Shown here: positions 51,232 through 60,439 of the stretch, one piece after another
Position numbering within the stretch: the stretch's first letter is position 1
Layout: each line of letters begins with the position of its first letter
From: Betaproteobacteria bacterium
GTDB taxonomy: Bacteria; Pseudomonadota; Gammaproteobacteria; Burkholderiales; Casimicrobiaceae
Reading direction: 5' to 3'
DNA length: 64,000 nt
NCBI GenBank assembly: GCA_016192065.1
Contig: JACPUX010000040.1
Location: forward strand, 1 to 64,000
Notes under the pieces: generated by a model
What the model was told of the DNA's origin: nothing
The model's database searches: none
The model's input: only the letters and a program-made list of their open reading frames with translations
Program-made: the position numbers and the translations under genes

Positions 51232-53685
51232 TCAGCCCAAGGTGAAGTGAACGGTGGTCGCCACGCCCGGCTTCGATTCGGCCCAGACTTGGCCGCCATG
51301 CCGGCGCACGATCCGCGCCACGGTGGCCAGGCCGATGCCGTTGCCCTCGAAATCATCGGGTTTGTGAAGGCGCTGGAACGGAGCGAAGAGGCGATCGACA
51401 AACTGTTCATCAAACCCGACGCCGTTGTCCCGCACATGGAAGACGGTTTTCCCGTCGACGGCGGCACAGCCGAAAGCGATCGTGGGCGCGGCACAACGCG
51501 CGGAGTACTTCCAGGAGTTCTCCAAGAGGTTTTGCAGCAACAGCTTCAGAAGCTGCGGATCGCCGTCCACTACGCATCCGGGCGCGATCTCGGTCAACGG
51601 CCTCGGGCCTGAATTGGCCTGGCCCATTTCTTCGACCAACTCGGCCGCCAGTGCGCTTAGATCAACTCGCTCGCGCCGCATCTCCTGGCGCGTGACCCGC
51701 GAAAGCTCGAGGATATCGTCGATCAGCGCGCCCATGCGCTGCGCCGCGCCGCGCACCCGAGCCAGGTAGTCGCGGCCTTGGGCGTCGAGCTGGTCGCGGT
51801 AGCGCTCGAGCAACAGATGACTGAAACCATCGATACCGCGCAAGGGCGAGCGCAAATCGTGGGAAATCGAATAGGCGAAGGATTCCAGTTCGCGATTCGC
51901 CGCCGTGAGTTCTGCGGTGCGCGCTTGCACGCGCTTTTCCAGCTCCGCGTTGAAGCGTTTGACTTCCTCGCGAGCTTGCTCCTGGGGGCTGATATCCTGC
52001 GAGGTGCCAAGCACCCGCAGTAGTTTTCCAGAGGCGTCGCGAGAGATCTCCCAGCGCGAGTGGAGGGTCTTGATTCGGCCCCCGGTCAGGACGATGCGAT
52101 GTTGGTGCTCGTTGGCCCCAACAGGGCCGCCCGCCTGGTTCAGGAGCACGGTTGCCAGAGGTTCCGCGTCATCGGGATGGGCGCGATCGAGCATTTCCTC
52201 CAGCGTCCCGGCACAAGTGCGCGGATCACGTTCATAGATTCGGCACAGCTCCTCGGACCAAGTCATGGTTCCGCTGGCAAGCTCCAGAACCCAGCTTCCG
52301 ACATGGCCGATGCGCTGCGCCTCGGCCAGTCCGGCCCGGCTTTCCCGCAGCGCCAGCTCCGCCCGCTTGCGCTCCGTCTCATCGATGGCCAACACCAAGG
52401 CGCAGGCCTCGCCCTTGAGCTGGATTACCTCCGCGCAGAGCCGCACTTGCAGTTCCTCGCCCCGCTGGTTGCGTTGCGTCGCTTCGTAGTTCGCCATCCG
52501 ACCCGCTCGCAACAGCCGCTCCATCCAGGCACCGCGATCATCCGGGTGCAGCCAATGGCCAACTTCCACCGAACTGCGCCCCAGGCATTCTTCCCGCGTC
52601 CAGCCATAGATCTCGGTGAAGGCGTCGTTCAGGTCGAGAAAGCACCCGTCGCTCAAGCGCGTGACGGCGATGGCGATGGGGCTCGCCCGAAACACCTTTT
52701 GAAATTTTTCCTCGGAGCTGCGCAGAGCCTCGTCCGCCGCTTTGCGCGCGGTAATATCCTCGGCGGTGGCGATCACTACCTCCTTGCCAAACCAGGTACC
52801 ACGCACCAGGCGCACATCCTTGGGAAAACGCTCGCCGCTGGCGCGCAGGCCCCAAAACTCGAACCGCTGCGGCTCGCCGGCGAGCGCGAGCTCGACCAGG
52901 GCGCTGATCTTGCCCAAATCGTTCATACCTGGTGCGGAGATGAATTCCGGGCTGCGGCCGATAAAGGTCTCGCGCGGATGGCCGTACATGCGCACCGCTC
53001 CGTCGTTAACATCCAGGAAGCGGCCATCGCAATCCTGAATGTAGATGGCTTCGCGCACGGTGTTGAACAGATCGTGATAGCTGGCCTCGCTACGCTCCAG
53101 GGCGGAGACCTGCGCGCCAAGTTCACCGCCGAGGCGCCGCACTTCGTGCAAGCGGAATTGGTAGCCGCCGACCACCCGCCTGACGATCACGGTCATGAAA
53201 ATGATCGCGCCCGATTGGATCACCAAATGAAGTAGTGAACGATTGCTGACCGCCCCAATCAACCCCATCACCTCGGCCAGCGCGAGTCCGAGGCAGGCCA
53301 GCACCGAGGCGCCGCCGAATGCATAGGCGGCGCGCAGCCCCAGCAACCAGCCGGCCATCAGGATGATCAGGGGATAAAGATAGAGCGCTGGCGCCCTCAC
53401 GCCGCCGGTGATCACCGCCATGAGGGTGACTTCCGCCCACACGCCCAAGCCCAGGGCCAGGAGCCCGGTGCGAATTTTGCGCTGGCGTTGGCAATACAGC
53501 GCGAAGCCAGCCACCAGCAGCAGCACCACCGGCCCGGCGGTGCGGGCGAGCTGTTCGGGAAGGGCAAGCCGCAGAATCACCAAGTATACGAGGCTGCCCG
53601 CGGCAAGCGCCAACGCCGCCATCACCAGAAAGGCTTTGGCGTGCTCTTCCGCGATCCGGTCATCACTGTGCGTCGCATTTAGCAT
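51232..53685 (-). CDS. Multi-PAS membrane sensor histidine kinase
   Basis: This 817-aa kinase has about six N-terminal membrane helices (FLVMAALALAAGSLVYLVIL through SLLHLVIQSGAIIFMTVIV), at least three PAS domains (SYHDLFNTVREAIYIQDCDG, KFQKVFRASPIAIAVTRLSD, a third near GHVGSWVLELASG), HisKA (FAYSISHDLRSPLRGIDGFS) and HATPase_c (NLLENSWKYSA, RDNGVGFDEQFVDRLF). PAS-rich kinases like this usually sense redox or small ligands. Its catalytic half is paralogous to the kinase at 48331. No response regulator adjoins. It converges with the binding-protein gene across a 54-bp gap. Confidence 0.88.
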   Translation of the reverse strand: MLNATHSDDRIAEEHAKAFLVMAALALAAGSLVYLVILRLALPEQLARTAGPVVLLLVAGFALYCQRQRKIRTGLLALGLGVWAEVTLMAVITGGVRAPALYLYPLIILMAGWLLGLRAAYAFGGASVLACLGLALAEVMGLIGAVSNRSLLHLVIQSGAIIFMTVIVRRVVGGYQFRLHEVRRLGGELGAQVSALERSEASYHDLFNTVREAIYIQDCDGRFLDVNDGAVRMYGHPRETFIGRSPEFISAPGMNDLGKISALVELALAGEPQRFEFWGLRASGERFPKDVRLVRGTWFGKEVVIATAEDITARKAADEALRSSEEKFQKVFRASPIAIAVTRLSDGCFLDLNDAFTEIYGWTREECLGRSSVEVGHWLHPDDRGAWMERLLRAGRMANYEATQRNQRGEELQVRLCAEVIQLKGEACALVLAIDETERKRAELALRESRAGLAEAQRIGHVGSWVLELASGTMTWSEELCRIYERDPRTCAGTLEEMLDRAHPDDAEPLATVLLNQAGGPVGANEHQHRIVLTGGRIKTLHSRWEISRDASGKLLRVLGTSQDISPQEQAREEVKRFNAELEKRVQARTAELTAANRELESFAYSISHDLRSPLRGIDGFSHLLLERYRDQLDAQGRDYLARVRGAAQRMGALIDDILELSRVTRQEMRRERVDLSALAAELVEEMGQANSGPRPLTEIAPGCVVDGDPQLLKLLLQNLLENSWKYSARCAAPTIAFGCAAVDGKTVFHVRDNGVGFDEQFVDRLFAPFQRLHKPDDFEGNGIGLATVARIVRRHGGQVWAESKPGVATTVHFTLG

Positions 53686-53748
53686 GATGCTCCGTCATCC
53701 CCCTGGAAACGCTGACTCAAGCGGTCCAGCTGGCGAAGACCGGTGTCC

Positions 53749-54804
53749 TCACCTCTGCCCGTACTCGTTCACTTGCCGCGTCGCCAGCTCGGAGACGCGG
53801 ATCCAATCGCCCTTGAGGGTGGTCGTGCGGTCCTGGGTGACGATCCAGTCGTAGCCGCTTTTTCCCTTGAGCAAGACCACGCCGTCCCCGCCCTGGGACT
53901 TCATTTCCGCTTTGCTGGCGGCACGCCATTGGCCTTGCGTCGACTCGGCGGTGGCGCTCTTCCAGACATAGCCGCCGTTGGCGGCAAGGCTGAGCGTGCC
54001 CAGGCCGGAGACGCCGAGCTCACCTTTGCGGTAGATCCAATCGCCCCGCTGCACGTACACCGCCGGCGCGACTTTGCCGAGCTTCCAGGTGCCTATCAGC
54101 CAAGCCTGCCGCGTGGGCGGGCCGTAATTCTCACGCAAGGGAAAACCGAGCTCGCTGGTGTTGGCACCCATGCGGCTGAGCGCGTTGTAGAACTCCGAGG
54201 GCGTGGCCTCATAGACAAAATCGAGCCCGCGCGCCTTGATCAGTTCCGCGAGTTCGAGCTTGATGGCATCGCGGCGCGGGTTCTGAAACGGCTGCTCACC
54301 CATGCGTGTCCTGAGGAACGCCAGAATCTGCGCTTGCGACATCAGGCCCGCACCCGGTACGACAGCGGCCAGCGGCGTCGCCGGAGCGCTCGCGGCAGCC
54401 GGTTTAGGCTCGCTCGCCGATCCCGCTGGGCCGGGCGAAATCACGGCACCGGCGGCGACCGGCGGCTGGGCACGGCCAGTTCCGGATGCTGCCGCCGCGC
54501 CGGGCATTGGGGCGACCGCCCTGCTGCCCAAGGGGCGAAGGTCCGACCACGCGGCGGCACGCCGATTGCCTTCTTTGCTGAACTCGTTGGGCTTCTGCCG
54601 AATGATGGGCTGGGTGCCGCCGGGCGTAGCGCCGATGAAGGTGACTTCTTCCCATTTCTCCGGATAGCCCGAAACTCTCAGTTCGACGAGTTCGCCGGGG
54701 CGGTAGTTCTGCGCCTGCGGGCTCGACACGGCCAGGAAGGCAAGCACGAAACCCAGGGCAGGCCGCAGCCGTGAAGGCGGGCCAGGTTCAAGTGTTCCAC
54801 TCAT
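53749..54804 (-). CDS. Exported hypothetical protein with Ala/Pro linker
   Basis: This 351-aa protein has a signal peptide (LRPALGFVLAFLAVSSPQAQ), a small N-terminal beta domain (GELVELRVSGYPEKWEEVTF), an Ala/Pro/Gly-rich linker (about residues 85-150), a helical segment (QILAFLRTRMGEQPFQNPRR), and a C-terminal all-beta part with WLIGTWKLGKVAPAVYVQRG and YDWIVTQDRTTTLKGDWIRV. I recognise no family. ATG 54804 is chosen because it gives a normal leader; the frame to 55107 is open upstream noise. It lies near the FmdB gene on the same strand, with no evident link. Confidence 0.65.
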   Translation of the reverse strand: MSGTLEPGPPSRLRPALGFVLAFLAVSSPQAQNYRPGELVELRVSGYPEKWEEVTFIGATPGGTQPIIRQKPNEFSKEGNRRAAAWSDLRPLGSRAVAPMPGAAAASGTGRAQPPVAAGAVISPGPAGSASEPKPAAASAPATPLAAVVPGAGLMSQAQILAFLRTRMGEQPFQNPRRDAIKLELAELIKARGLDFVYEATPSEFYNALSRMGANTSELGFPLRENYGPPTRQAWLIGTWKLGKVAPAVYVQRGDWIYRKGELGVSGLGTLSLAANGGYVWKSATAESTQGQWRAASKAEMKSQGGDGVVLLKGKSGYDWIVTQDRTTTLKGDWIRVSELATRQVNEYGQR

Positions 54805-54962
54805 GCTTTCGCTCCTCCGGTTGGTTCGCTTCGTGGCCCACGATGGCGCCAAGCGCTGCCTTCCTTCTCGCCCCCAGGCACACGCGGTGACGCGTCGGCG
54901 CCAAGGCGTCGGGGCCAGCCCGCGCAAGCCGAGGAAGGCGCGGCGGATCGAGCCGCCAACGC

Positions 54963-55187
54963 TCAGTCGCCGTACGGACAGCCGCCATGCGTCCCGGGGT
55001 TCGCACAACCACCGCAAGGCGGCGCGGGCGGGGCCGCGGAAGCAACGCTGATGGCGGCGAATGCCGAGAGCTTCTTGGTCAGGTCCTGGCCATGACAGGC
55101 CGGGCACTCCGGCGCCGGTGCCGAAGCACGCACCAGGGTTTCAAATTCTTCGCCGCAACCGCGGCATAGGTATTCGTAAATCGGCAT
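54963..55187 (-). CDS. FmdB-family zinc-ribbon protein
   Basis: This 74-aa protein is a FmdB-type regulator-like zinc ribbon: MPIYEYLCRGCGEEFETLVR and ECPACHGQDLTKKLSAFA provide two CxxC pairs (CRGC, CPAC) for Zn2+. A second Cys cluster near the C-terminus (PPCGGCANPGTHGGCPYGD) occurs in many bacterial members. Function is unknown. It is separated by 158 bp, with no gene seen, from the exported protein. Confidence 0.88.
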   Translation of the reverse strand: MPIYEYLCRGCGEEFETLVRASAPAPECPACHGQDLTKKLSAFAAISVASAAPPAPPCGGCANPGTHGGCPYGD

Positions 55188-55443
55188 CGGGAATCTCCGG
55201 CAGGGTCTACGCGCCAGTGGCGGCGCGCTGGGCTGACGGCCATTTTACCGGCAAAGCGCGCCTGCCGTCGGGTTCGACACCGAGCTTTCGATTTCCATGG
55301 TGGGGCGAGCCGCAGAGCGGCGATTCTGGGCACAATACGACCGACACTCCAGCGTTCGGCCCCGATCGGCATTCTCCCCTGCAAAGCTCCAAGGACCAGC
55401 TCCAAGGCGGACACGCGTCCGGTGGATGCGGTAGCATGCGCTC

Positions 55444-56607
55444 ATGGACCGCCGCATCGCGCATCTCGACATGGACGCGTTTTATGCGTCGGTGGAGCTG
55501 CTGCGTTATCCGCAATTACGGGGCCTTCCGGTGGTGGTGGGCGGGCGCGGCCAGACGCCGCCGCCCCCGGACACCGCGCCACCGGATTTTCCGCGCCTCA
55601 AGACTTACGCCGGCCGCGGCGTCGCCACCACCGCGAGCTACGAGGCCCGCGCCCTGGGCGTACACTCGGGCATGGGCTTGATGAAGGCAGCGCAGCTCGC
55701 CCCCGGAGCGATTTTGCTGCCTGCCGATTTCGAAGCCTACCGGCGCTATTCCCGCCGCTTCAAGGCGGCCGTGGCCGAGCTGGCGCCGAAAATCGAAGAT
55801 CGCGGCATCGACGAAATCTATATCGATCTCACCGAGGTACCTGGCGACGCCGCCACGCTCGCCGCCGAAATCAAGCGCCGCGTCTTCCGCGCCACCGGTC
55901 TCAAATGCTCGATCGGCATCACGCCCAACAAGCTCCTGTCCAAGATCGCCTCGGAACTCGACAAACCCGACGGCCTCACGCTCCTGAGCTTCGCCGACCT
56001 GCCCACGCGCATCTGGCCACTGGCGGTCAAAAAAATCAACGGTATCGGTCCCAAGGCCAGCGCCAAACTCAACACCCTGGGCATCCACACGGTCGGAGAA
56101 TTGGCGGTGGCGTCGCCACAGTTGCTCCTTGAGCACTTCGGAAAACACTATGGGCGCTGGATGCTCGATGCCGCCCACGGCCGCGACGAGCGCACAGTGG
56201 AGACCTCCAGCGAACCGAAGTCGATCAGCCGCGAAACCACCTTCGACCGCGACCTCGATCCGCGCCGCGATCGCGCCGAACTCTCGCGCATTCTCATCAG
56301 CCTGTGCGAAGGGGTCGCCCGTGATCTCAAGCGCAAGGGCTACCTCGGCAAGGCCATCGGCATCAAGCTGCGTTTCGAGGACTTCCGCACCCTCACCCGC
56401 GTGGTCACGCAAACCGAAGCCACCGACGACGCCGCCGCCATCCTCGCCGCCGCGCGGGCATGCTTGAAGCGAGTGACCCTCGAACGTCGCCTGCGTCTGC
56501 TGGGCGTACGCGCCGCGACGCTCGTGCGCCCCGGCGAGCCAGTCCCGAGCGCTCGTGAACCCGCCCCGGAGAATCTGCTCGGTGAAACCTTGCCGCTCTT
56601 TGAGTGA
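55444..56607 (+). CDS. dinB: DNA polymerase IV (Y-family translesion polymerase)
   Basis: This 387-aa polymerase copies damaged templates. The N-terminal HLDMDAFYASVE has the first catalytic Asp, YEARALGVHSGM the nucleotide-binding Tyr-Arg, and RGIDEIYIDLTE the second acidic pair; the usual Ser of SxDE is Gly here. The thumb/HhH region (KINGIGPKASAKLNTLGIHT) and the little-finger domain follow. It ends in LGETLPLF, resembling a beta-clamp binding peptide. It is monocistronic in front of a REP doublet; I see no clear LexA site upstream. Confidence 0.92.
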   Translation: MDRRIAHLDMDAFYASVELLRYPQLRGLPVVVGGRGQTPPPPDTAPPDFPRLKTYAGRGVATTASYEARALGVHSGMGLMKAAQLAPGAILLPADFEAYRRYSRRFKAAVAELAPKIEDRGIDEIYIDLTEVPGDAATLAAEIKRRVFRATGLKCSIGITPNKLLSKIASELDKPDGLTLLSFADLPTRIWPLAVKKINGIGPKASAKLNTLGIHTVGELAVASPQLLLEHFGKHYGRWMLDAAHGRDERTVETSSEPKSISRETTFDRDLDPRRDRAELSRILISLCEGVARDLKRKGYLGKAIGIKLRFEDFRTLTRVVTQTEATDDAAAILAAARACLKRVTLERRLRLLGVRAATLVRPGEPVPSAREPAPENLLGETLPLFE

Positions 56608-56644
56608 GGCCAGTGCCGAAATCGCGAAAGTTCGAACTCGCCCT

Positions 56645-56818
56645 GCCGGAACGGGTTTGCCCGCGAATCGGTGGGCAGGCCGATGAGCCACGCGCTCGCG
56701 GCCAAGGTTGCTCCAACCCCCTCTTCACCACTCGATCTCGCCACGCAGGAGCGGGCTTGCCCGCGAATCGGCCAGCGGGCACATCTACCCCTCATTCGCG
56801 GCCCAGGCCGCTCCCGCC
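56645..56818. repeat. REP doublet (two copies 100 bp apart)
   Basis: ACGGGTTTGCCCGCGAATCG at 56651 and GCGGGCTTGCCCGCGAATCG at 56751 are one repeat at exact 100-bp spacing. Each is followed by a facing arm containing CGCGGCC and CTCC (56697-56714 and 56797-56815). This matches the style of Pseudomonas REP/BIME elements. It separates dinB and srkA, which converge. Confidence 0.8.
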
Positions 56819-56840
56819 AATCATCCGCGGCGCGCTCGAC

Positions 56841-57851
56841 TCAGCCCGATCGCGCCACGAGCGGCTCCTCCTGCATCGCCGCCACTTGCTCGCGCAATTG
56901 CAGGATGTGATCCTGCCAGAAGCGCTGGGTGTTGAACCAGGGAAAGGCGGCGGGAAAAGCCGGGTCGTGCCAACGGCGAGCGAGCCAAGCAGCGTAGTGA
57001 ACGATGCGCAGGGTGCGCAGCGCTTCGATGAGTGCGAGTTCGCGGTCGTCAAAATCGCGGAACATTTCGTACCCGGCCAGCAGTTGCCCCAACTGCTCGC
57101 TCATCTCTTGGCGATTGCCGCTGATCAGCATCCACAAATCCTGCACCGCCGGACCGCTGCGGCTGTCGTCGAAGTCGACAAAATGCGGCCCGCCGCTGGC
57201 GCCGTCATCGATCCAGAGCACGTTCCCGACGTGGCAATCCCCGTGTAGACGAAGATTGGCCACGGCGCCGGCGCGCGCGAAGCACGCGCGCACCCCTTCT
57301 AGCGCCAATTCCACCACACTGCGGTAGGCGGCGTCGAGTTCGGGAGGAATAAAGCCCAGGGCAAACAGATCGTCGCGCGGCTCCTCGCCAAACGCGGCGA
57401 TGGTCAGCGCCGGTCGTGCCGAGAATGCCCGGCGCGCCCCGACCACGTGGATGCGTGCCAAATAGCGGCCCAGGCGCTCTAGCGTACCGGCGCGGTCGAG
57501 TTCCGGTGCCCGCCCGCCTTGCCGCAGATACAGGGCGAAACGAAACCCTTCGAACTCGTGCAAAACCGCGCCGTTTTCAGTCACCAGCGCCGGCACCACC
57601 GGCACTTCGGCAGCGGCGAGCTCGGCGACAAACGCGTGTTCTTCGGCGATCGCCTCGTTCGACCAGCGCCCGGGACGATAGAACTTGGCCACCAGCGCCG
57701 GCCCGTCCTCGATACCCGCCAAAAAAACACGGTTCTCGTAGCTGTTCAGAGCCAGGAGCCGTCCATCGGTGCGATGCCCTTGCCGGTCGATGGCATTGAG
57801 CACGAGGTCCGGCGTCAGCCCGGAAAAAGGCGTCTCACGATGGGGTTCCAT
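56841..57851 (-). CDS. srkA: Stress response kinase A (YihE/RdoA family)
   Basis: This 336-aa kinase resembles SrkA, a Ser/Thr-type kinase of the aminoglycoside phosphotransferase fold that in E. coli counters death under envelope stress. It has the nucleotide loop (SYENRVFLAGIEDGPALVAK with the ATP-binding Lys), the catalytic loop RLHGDCHVGNVLW, and the metal-binding FVDFDDSRSGPAVQDLWML. ATG 57851 gives the family start MEPHRETPFSGLTPDLVLNA. In E. coli srkA lies beside dsbA under Cpx control; here it is alone, 15 kb from the CpxRA-like pair. Confidence 0.9.
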   Translation of the reverse strand: MEPHRETPFSGLTPDLVLNAIDRQGHRTDGRLLALNSYENRVFLAGIEDGPALVAKFYRPGRWSNEAIAEEHAFVAELAAAEVPVVPALVTENGAVLHEFEGFRFALYLRQGGRAPELDRAGTLERLGRYLARIHVVGARRAFSARPALTIAAFGEEPRDDLFALGFIPPELDAAYRSVVELALEGVRACFARAGAVANLRLHGDCHVGNVLWIDDGASGGPHFVDFDDSRSGPAVQDLWMLISGNRQEMSEQLGQLLAGYEMFRDFDDRELALIEALRTLRIVHYAAWLARRWHDPAFPAAFPWFNTQRFWQDHILQLREQVAAMQEEPLVARSG

Positions 57852-58029
57852 GGCCCGATTGTACCGGTCCCGCTCCACCGCCGGTACGCATGCCGCCGCG
57901 CTCGAATTAAGGACCATTTAAGGCCGGCTTAAGTACTTCGAAGCCCGGTCCTTCGAATAATGTGCTCGACGCTTGGTGCCTTCTGACCTCGCCGAGGAAC
58001 TACCGAACCCACCAGCAAAGGAGATGGTC

Positions 58030-58794
58030 ATGAATCTAATGCAATTCAAGTGCCGTGCGCTACTGCTCTTGCGCCTGATGGTCGCGGCCTCGAGCCCGGC
58101 CCTTCACGCTTGCCTCGCCCATGCCGATACCACTCCGGAACACCAGCTCCCGATCCTGGTTTCCGGACTCCGGCAGCAGCAGACCTCAACGCGCGAGGCC
58201 AATGAACTGAAAGCGCAGGCACTGCCTCGGCGCGACGCCGCCGACCTCCATTGGACGCCCCAGCGCGACCGGGTGTTGCCAGAGCCTAATAGACGCTCTC
58301 TGGAGCAGATCTCGGGGCAGTGCTGGAAATCCGGCGCGGACGCTACGGAACTGTGCTTTCTGTTCGATCCCGACGCCCAGTCACTCACCCAACATGGGTG
58401 TTATCGGGAACGTCTGGTGGCACTACACCGGTACCTTGCACACTCCGACACCGATAGCTTCGGCGTCGGCCCAAGCGATGGCAGTATTCTGTTGCGGCAG
58501 CGAACCTTCTCCGCGCCCTTGGGGACCTGGGGCAGGCCACTCTACGACCAACGCATCTTGCACCAGGTCACCGCCCGCCGCTTCATGATCGAGCTACGGA
58601 CGTGGCAGGACCAAACCCAGCCCTTCGAAGACCGGACCCGCCGAATCTACCATCACACCCGGACGATCGATCCGCGCACGCCGATCTGCGACCGGATCGG
58701 GCGAGGTTCATCGTCCGGGATCCTCGGGCGAAGCCGCCACCCGGTTGCGCCCGCCACGCTTGGCGACGTAGAGCGCCGCATCGGCGCGCGCTAG
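58030..58794 (+). CDS. Exported hypothetical protein overlapping the GGDEF gene
   Basis: This 254-aa protein has a signal peptide (ALLLLRLMVAASSPALHA) after a well-placed ribosome site (AGGAG, ATG 58030). The middle part has the pair CWKSGADATELCFLFDPDAQ and two more Cys, suggesting a disulfide-bonded periplasmic protein. I know no family. From about residue 190 the sequence is Arg/Thr/Pro-rich, and its last 87 bp overlap the end of the GGDEF gene on the other strand, so the native C-terminus may have been replaced by read-through after a frameshift. Confidence 0.5.
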   Translation: MNLMQFKCRALLLLRLMVAASSPALHACLAHADTTPEHQLPILVSGLRQQQTSTREANELKAQALPRRDAADLHWTPQRDRVLPEPNRRSLEQISGQCWKSGADATELCFLFDPDAQSLTQHGCYRERLVALHRYLAHSDTDSFGVGPSDGSILLRQRTFSAPLGTWGRPLYDQRILHQVTARRFMIELRTWQDQTQPFEDRTRRIYHHTRTIDPRTPICDRIGRGSSSGILGRSRHPVAPATLGDVERRIGAR

Positions 58795-60393
58795 CACGGC
58801 GTCGATGGCTTCACCGGAACCCAGGTTGGCCAAGCCGACACTGATGGTCACCGCCAGACCCGGCTTGAGCGCGGGCCAATCGTGCGCTTCGATCGCCCCG
58901 CGCAGACGTTCGGCGGCGCGCGCCGCCTGTTCGGGCGTGGAACCGAGAATCGCCACCACGAATTCCTCGCCGCCGAACCGCGCCACCACGTCCTGCGGGC
59001 GGAAGCAGCGCCGGAACAAAGCGCCCACTTCACGCAAAACGTCGTCGCCCACGGCGTGCGAAAAATTGTCGTTGACGCGCTTGAAATGGTCGATGTCGCC
59101 GATTGCCAGCGTCAGAGTCGCCCCGCTTCCGCTGCGCAAAGCGCTCACCTGCTGCTCGAAGAAGCGCCGATTGCCGAGCCCGGTAAGGGGGTCTTCCAGG
59201 GCCTCGCGGCTCAACTGCTGGGCGTGGTTCTGAAGATTGCGATTGTCGCGTTCCAGCTCGGTGGCGCGCAGGCGGAGGATTTCCGCTTCAAGTCGCGTTC
59301 TTTCGATGTCGAGCTTCAAGGACATCACTTGCACATGCGCGCTGGCGTTGGCGCGCATGATGCTTACCTGCAGCTCGTGGAACTGCTGGTAATGCGCCAG
59401 GGCGCCCGCGAGTTCGCCTTGATCCTGTAGCGCCTTCGACAGGCGCTTGTGGCAGTTGACCCGCAAGTCGCGCCGGCCGAGGTCCTCGGCGATCGCCAGG
59501 GCGCGGCGCAGACGCACCATGCCTCGCTGGAACTCGCTGGCGGCACACTGCACCATGCCGAGCTTGAGTTCGAAGTCGCATTCCTCGCCACGCTGACCGA
59601 GCGTGACGGCGATGCTCAGTCCATCTTCGAGCGCGGCCCGCGCCTCATCGGTGCGACCCAGGGCGAGAAAACCGTCGCCCATGGCCTGGGTCGTGGTGGT
59701 AACCATCACGTCGAAGCCCAGCGCTCGGCAGGCCTCGCAATGAAGTCTGGCCTCGGCCAGGATTCCGGCCAGCAGGGCACGGTTTTCCGGGGCGTCCTGC
59801 CCCTCTAGCGTGTGCAGACTCTGGCGAATTCTGCTGATCACCAGCGCCGTCTCGGCATGTTTGAGCATATGCTCGTTGCCGAGCAGCCGGGCGTTATCGA
59901 GCGCGGTGTGAATGGCGGCGATCGCCTTGGGATAGTCCTCAAGCCGATCATAGATCACACTCAGGTTGTTCCAGACCCGAAAATCGGTGTCGGGGTCGCG
60001 CAGTTCGGCGGCAATCGTGACGGCACGTTCGAGATGGTCAAAGGCTTGCGCACTGCTGCCGATGACGGCAAGCTGCACCGCCACCAGGCTCAGCGTGCGC
60101 GCCTGGCCGTGGCGATCGCCGAGCTTCTCGTACAAGGCGAGGCTGCGATAAACAGCACGCAAGGCATCGTCGGGCGCCCCTCGACGCTCATGCGCCAAGC
60201 CGAGCAGGCGCTGGCAATGGGCCTGCAAGCGCAGGTTCTCGGTGAACTCGATCAGCGCCCAGCAGCGTTCCGCCAACGCGATGGCGCGCATGGCTTGACC
60301 GTCGTACACCAGTCGCTCGGCTTCGGAAAGCAGCGCCTCGGGTGCGTCGGTCGCGGTGGCGGAGACCGCCAGGGTACTGGGTTCTTGCGCCAT
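58708..60393 (-). CDS. Diguanylate cyclase with N-terminal TPR repeats
   Basis: This 561-aa cytoplasmic protein should make cyclic di-GMP. About 370 N-terminal residues form TPR-like helices (SLALYEKLGDRHGQARTLSL, LYDRLEDYPKAIAAIHTALD), then a coiled coil, then a GGDEF domain from DPLTGLGNRRFFEQQVSALR to ADAALYVAKRGGRN. The active motif is GGEEF in VARFGGEEFVVAI, which is competent. An RxxD inhibitory site does not stand out. The stop is at 58708, inside the end of the opposite-strand exported protein. Confidence 0.9.
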   Translation of the reverse strand: MAQEPSTLAVSATATDAPEALLSEAERLVYDGQAMRAIALAERCWALIEFTENLRLQAHCQRLLGLAHERRGAPDDALRAVYRSLALYEKLGDRHGQARTLSLVAVQLAVIGSSAQAFDHLERAVTIAAELRDPDTDFRVWNNLSVIYDRLEDYPKAIAAIHTALDNARLLGNEHMLKHAETALVISRIRQSLHTLEGQDAPENRALLAGILAEARLHCEACRALGFDVMVTTTTQAMGDGFLALGRTDEARAALEDGLSIAVTLGQRGEECDFELKLGMVQCAASEFQRGMVRLRRALAIAEDLGRRDLRVNCHKRLSKALQDQGELAGALAHYQQFHELQVSIMRANASAHVQVMSLKLDIERTRLEAEILRLRATELERDNRNLQNHAQQLSREALEDPLTGLGNRRFFEQQVSALRSGSGATLTLAIGDIDHFKRVNDNFSHAVGDDVLREVGALFRRCFRPQDVVARFGGEEFVVAILGSTPEQAARAAERLRGAIEAHDWPALKPGLAVTISVGLANLGSGEAIDAVLARADAALYVAKRGGRNRVAASPEDPGR

Positions 60394-60439
60394 GGTTGGG
60401 CGATTCTAGACGAGCCGGCGGGAAGAAACCATGGCACTT

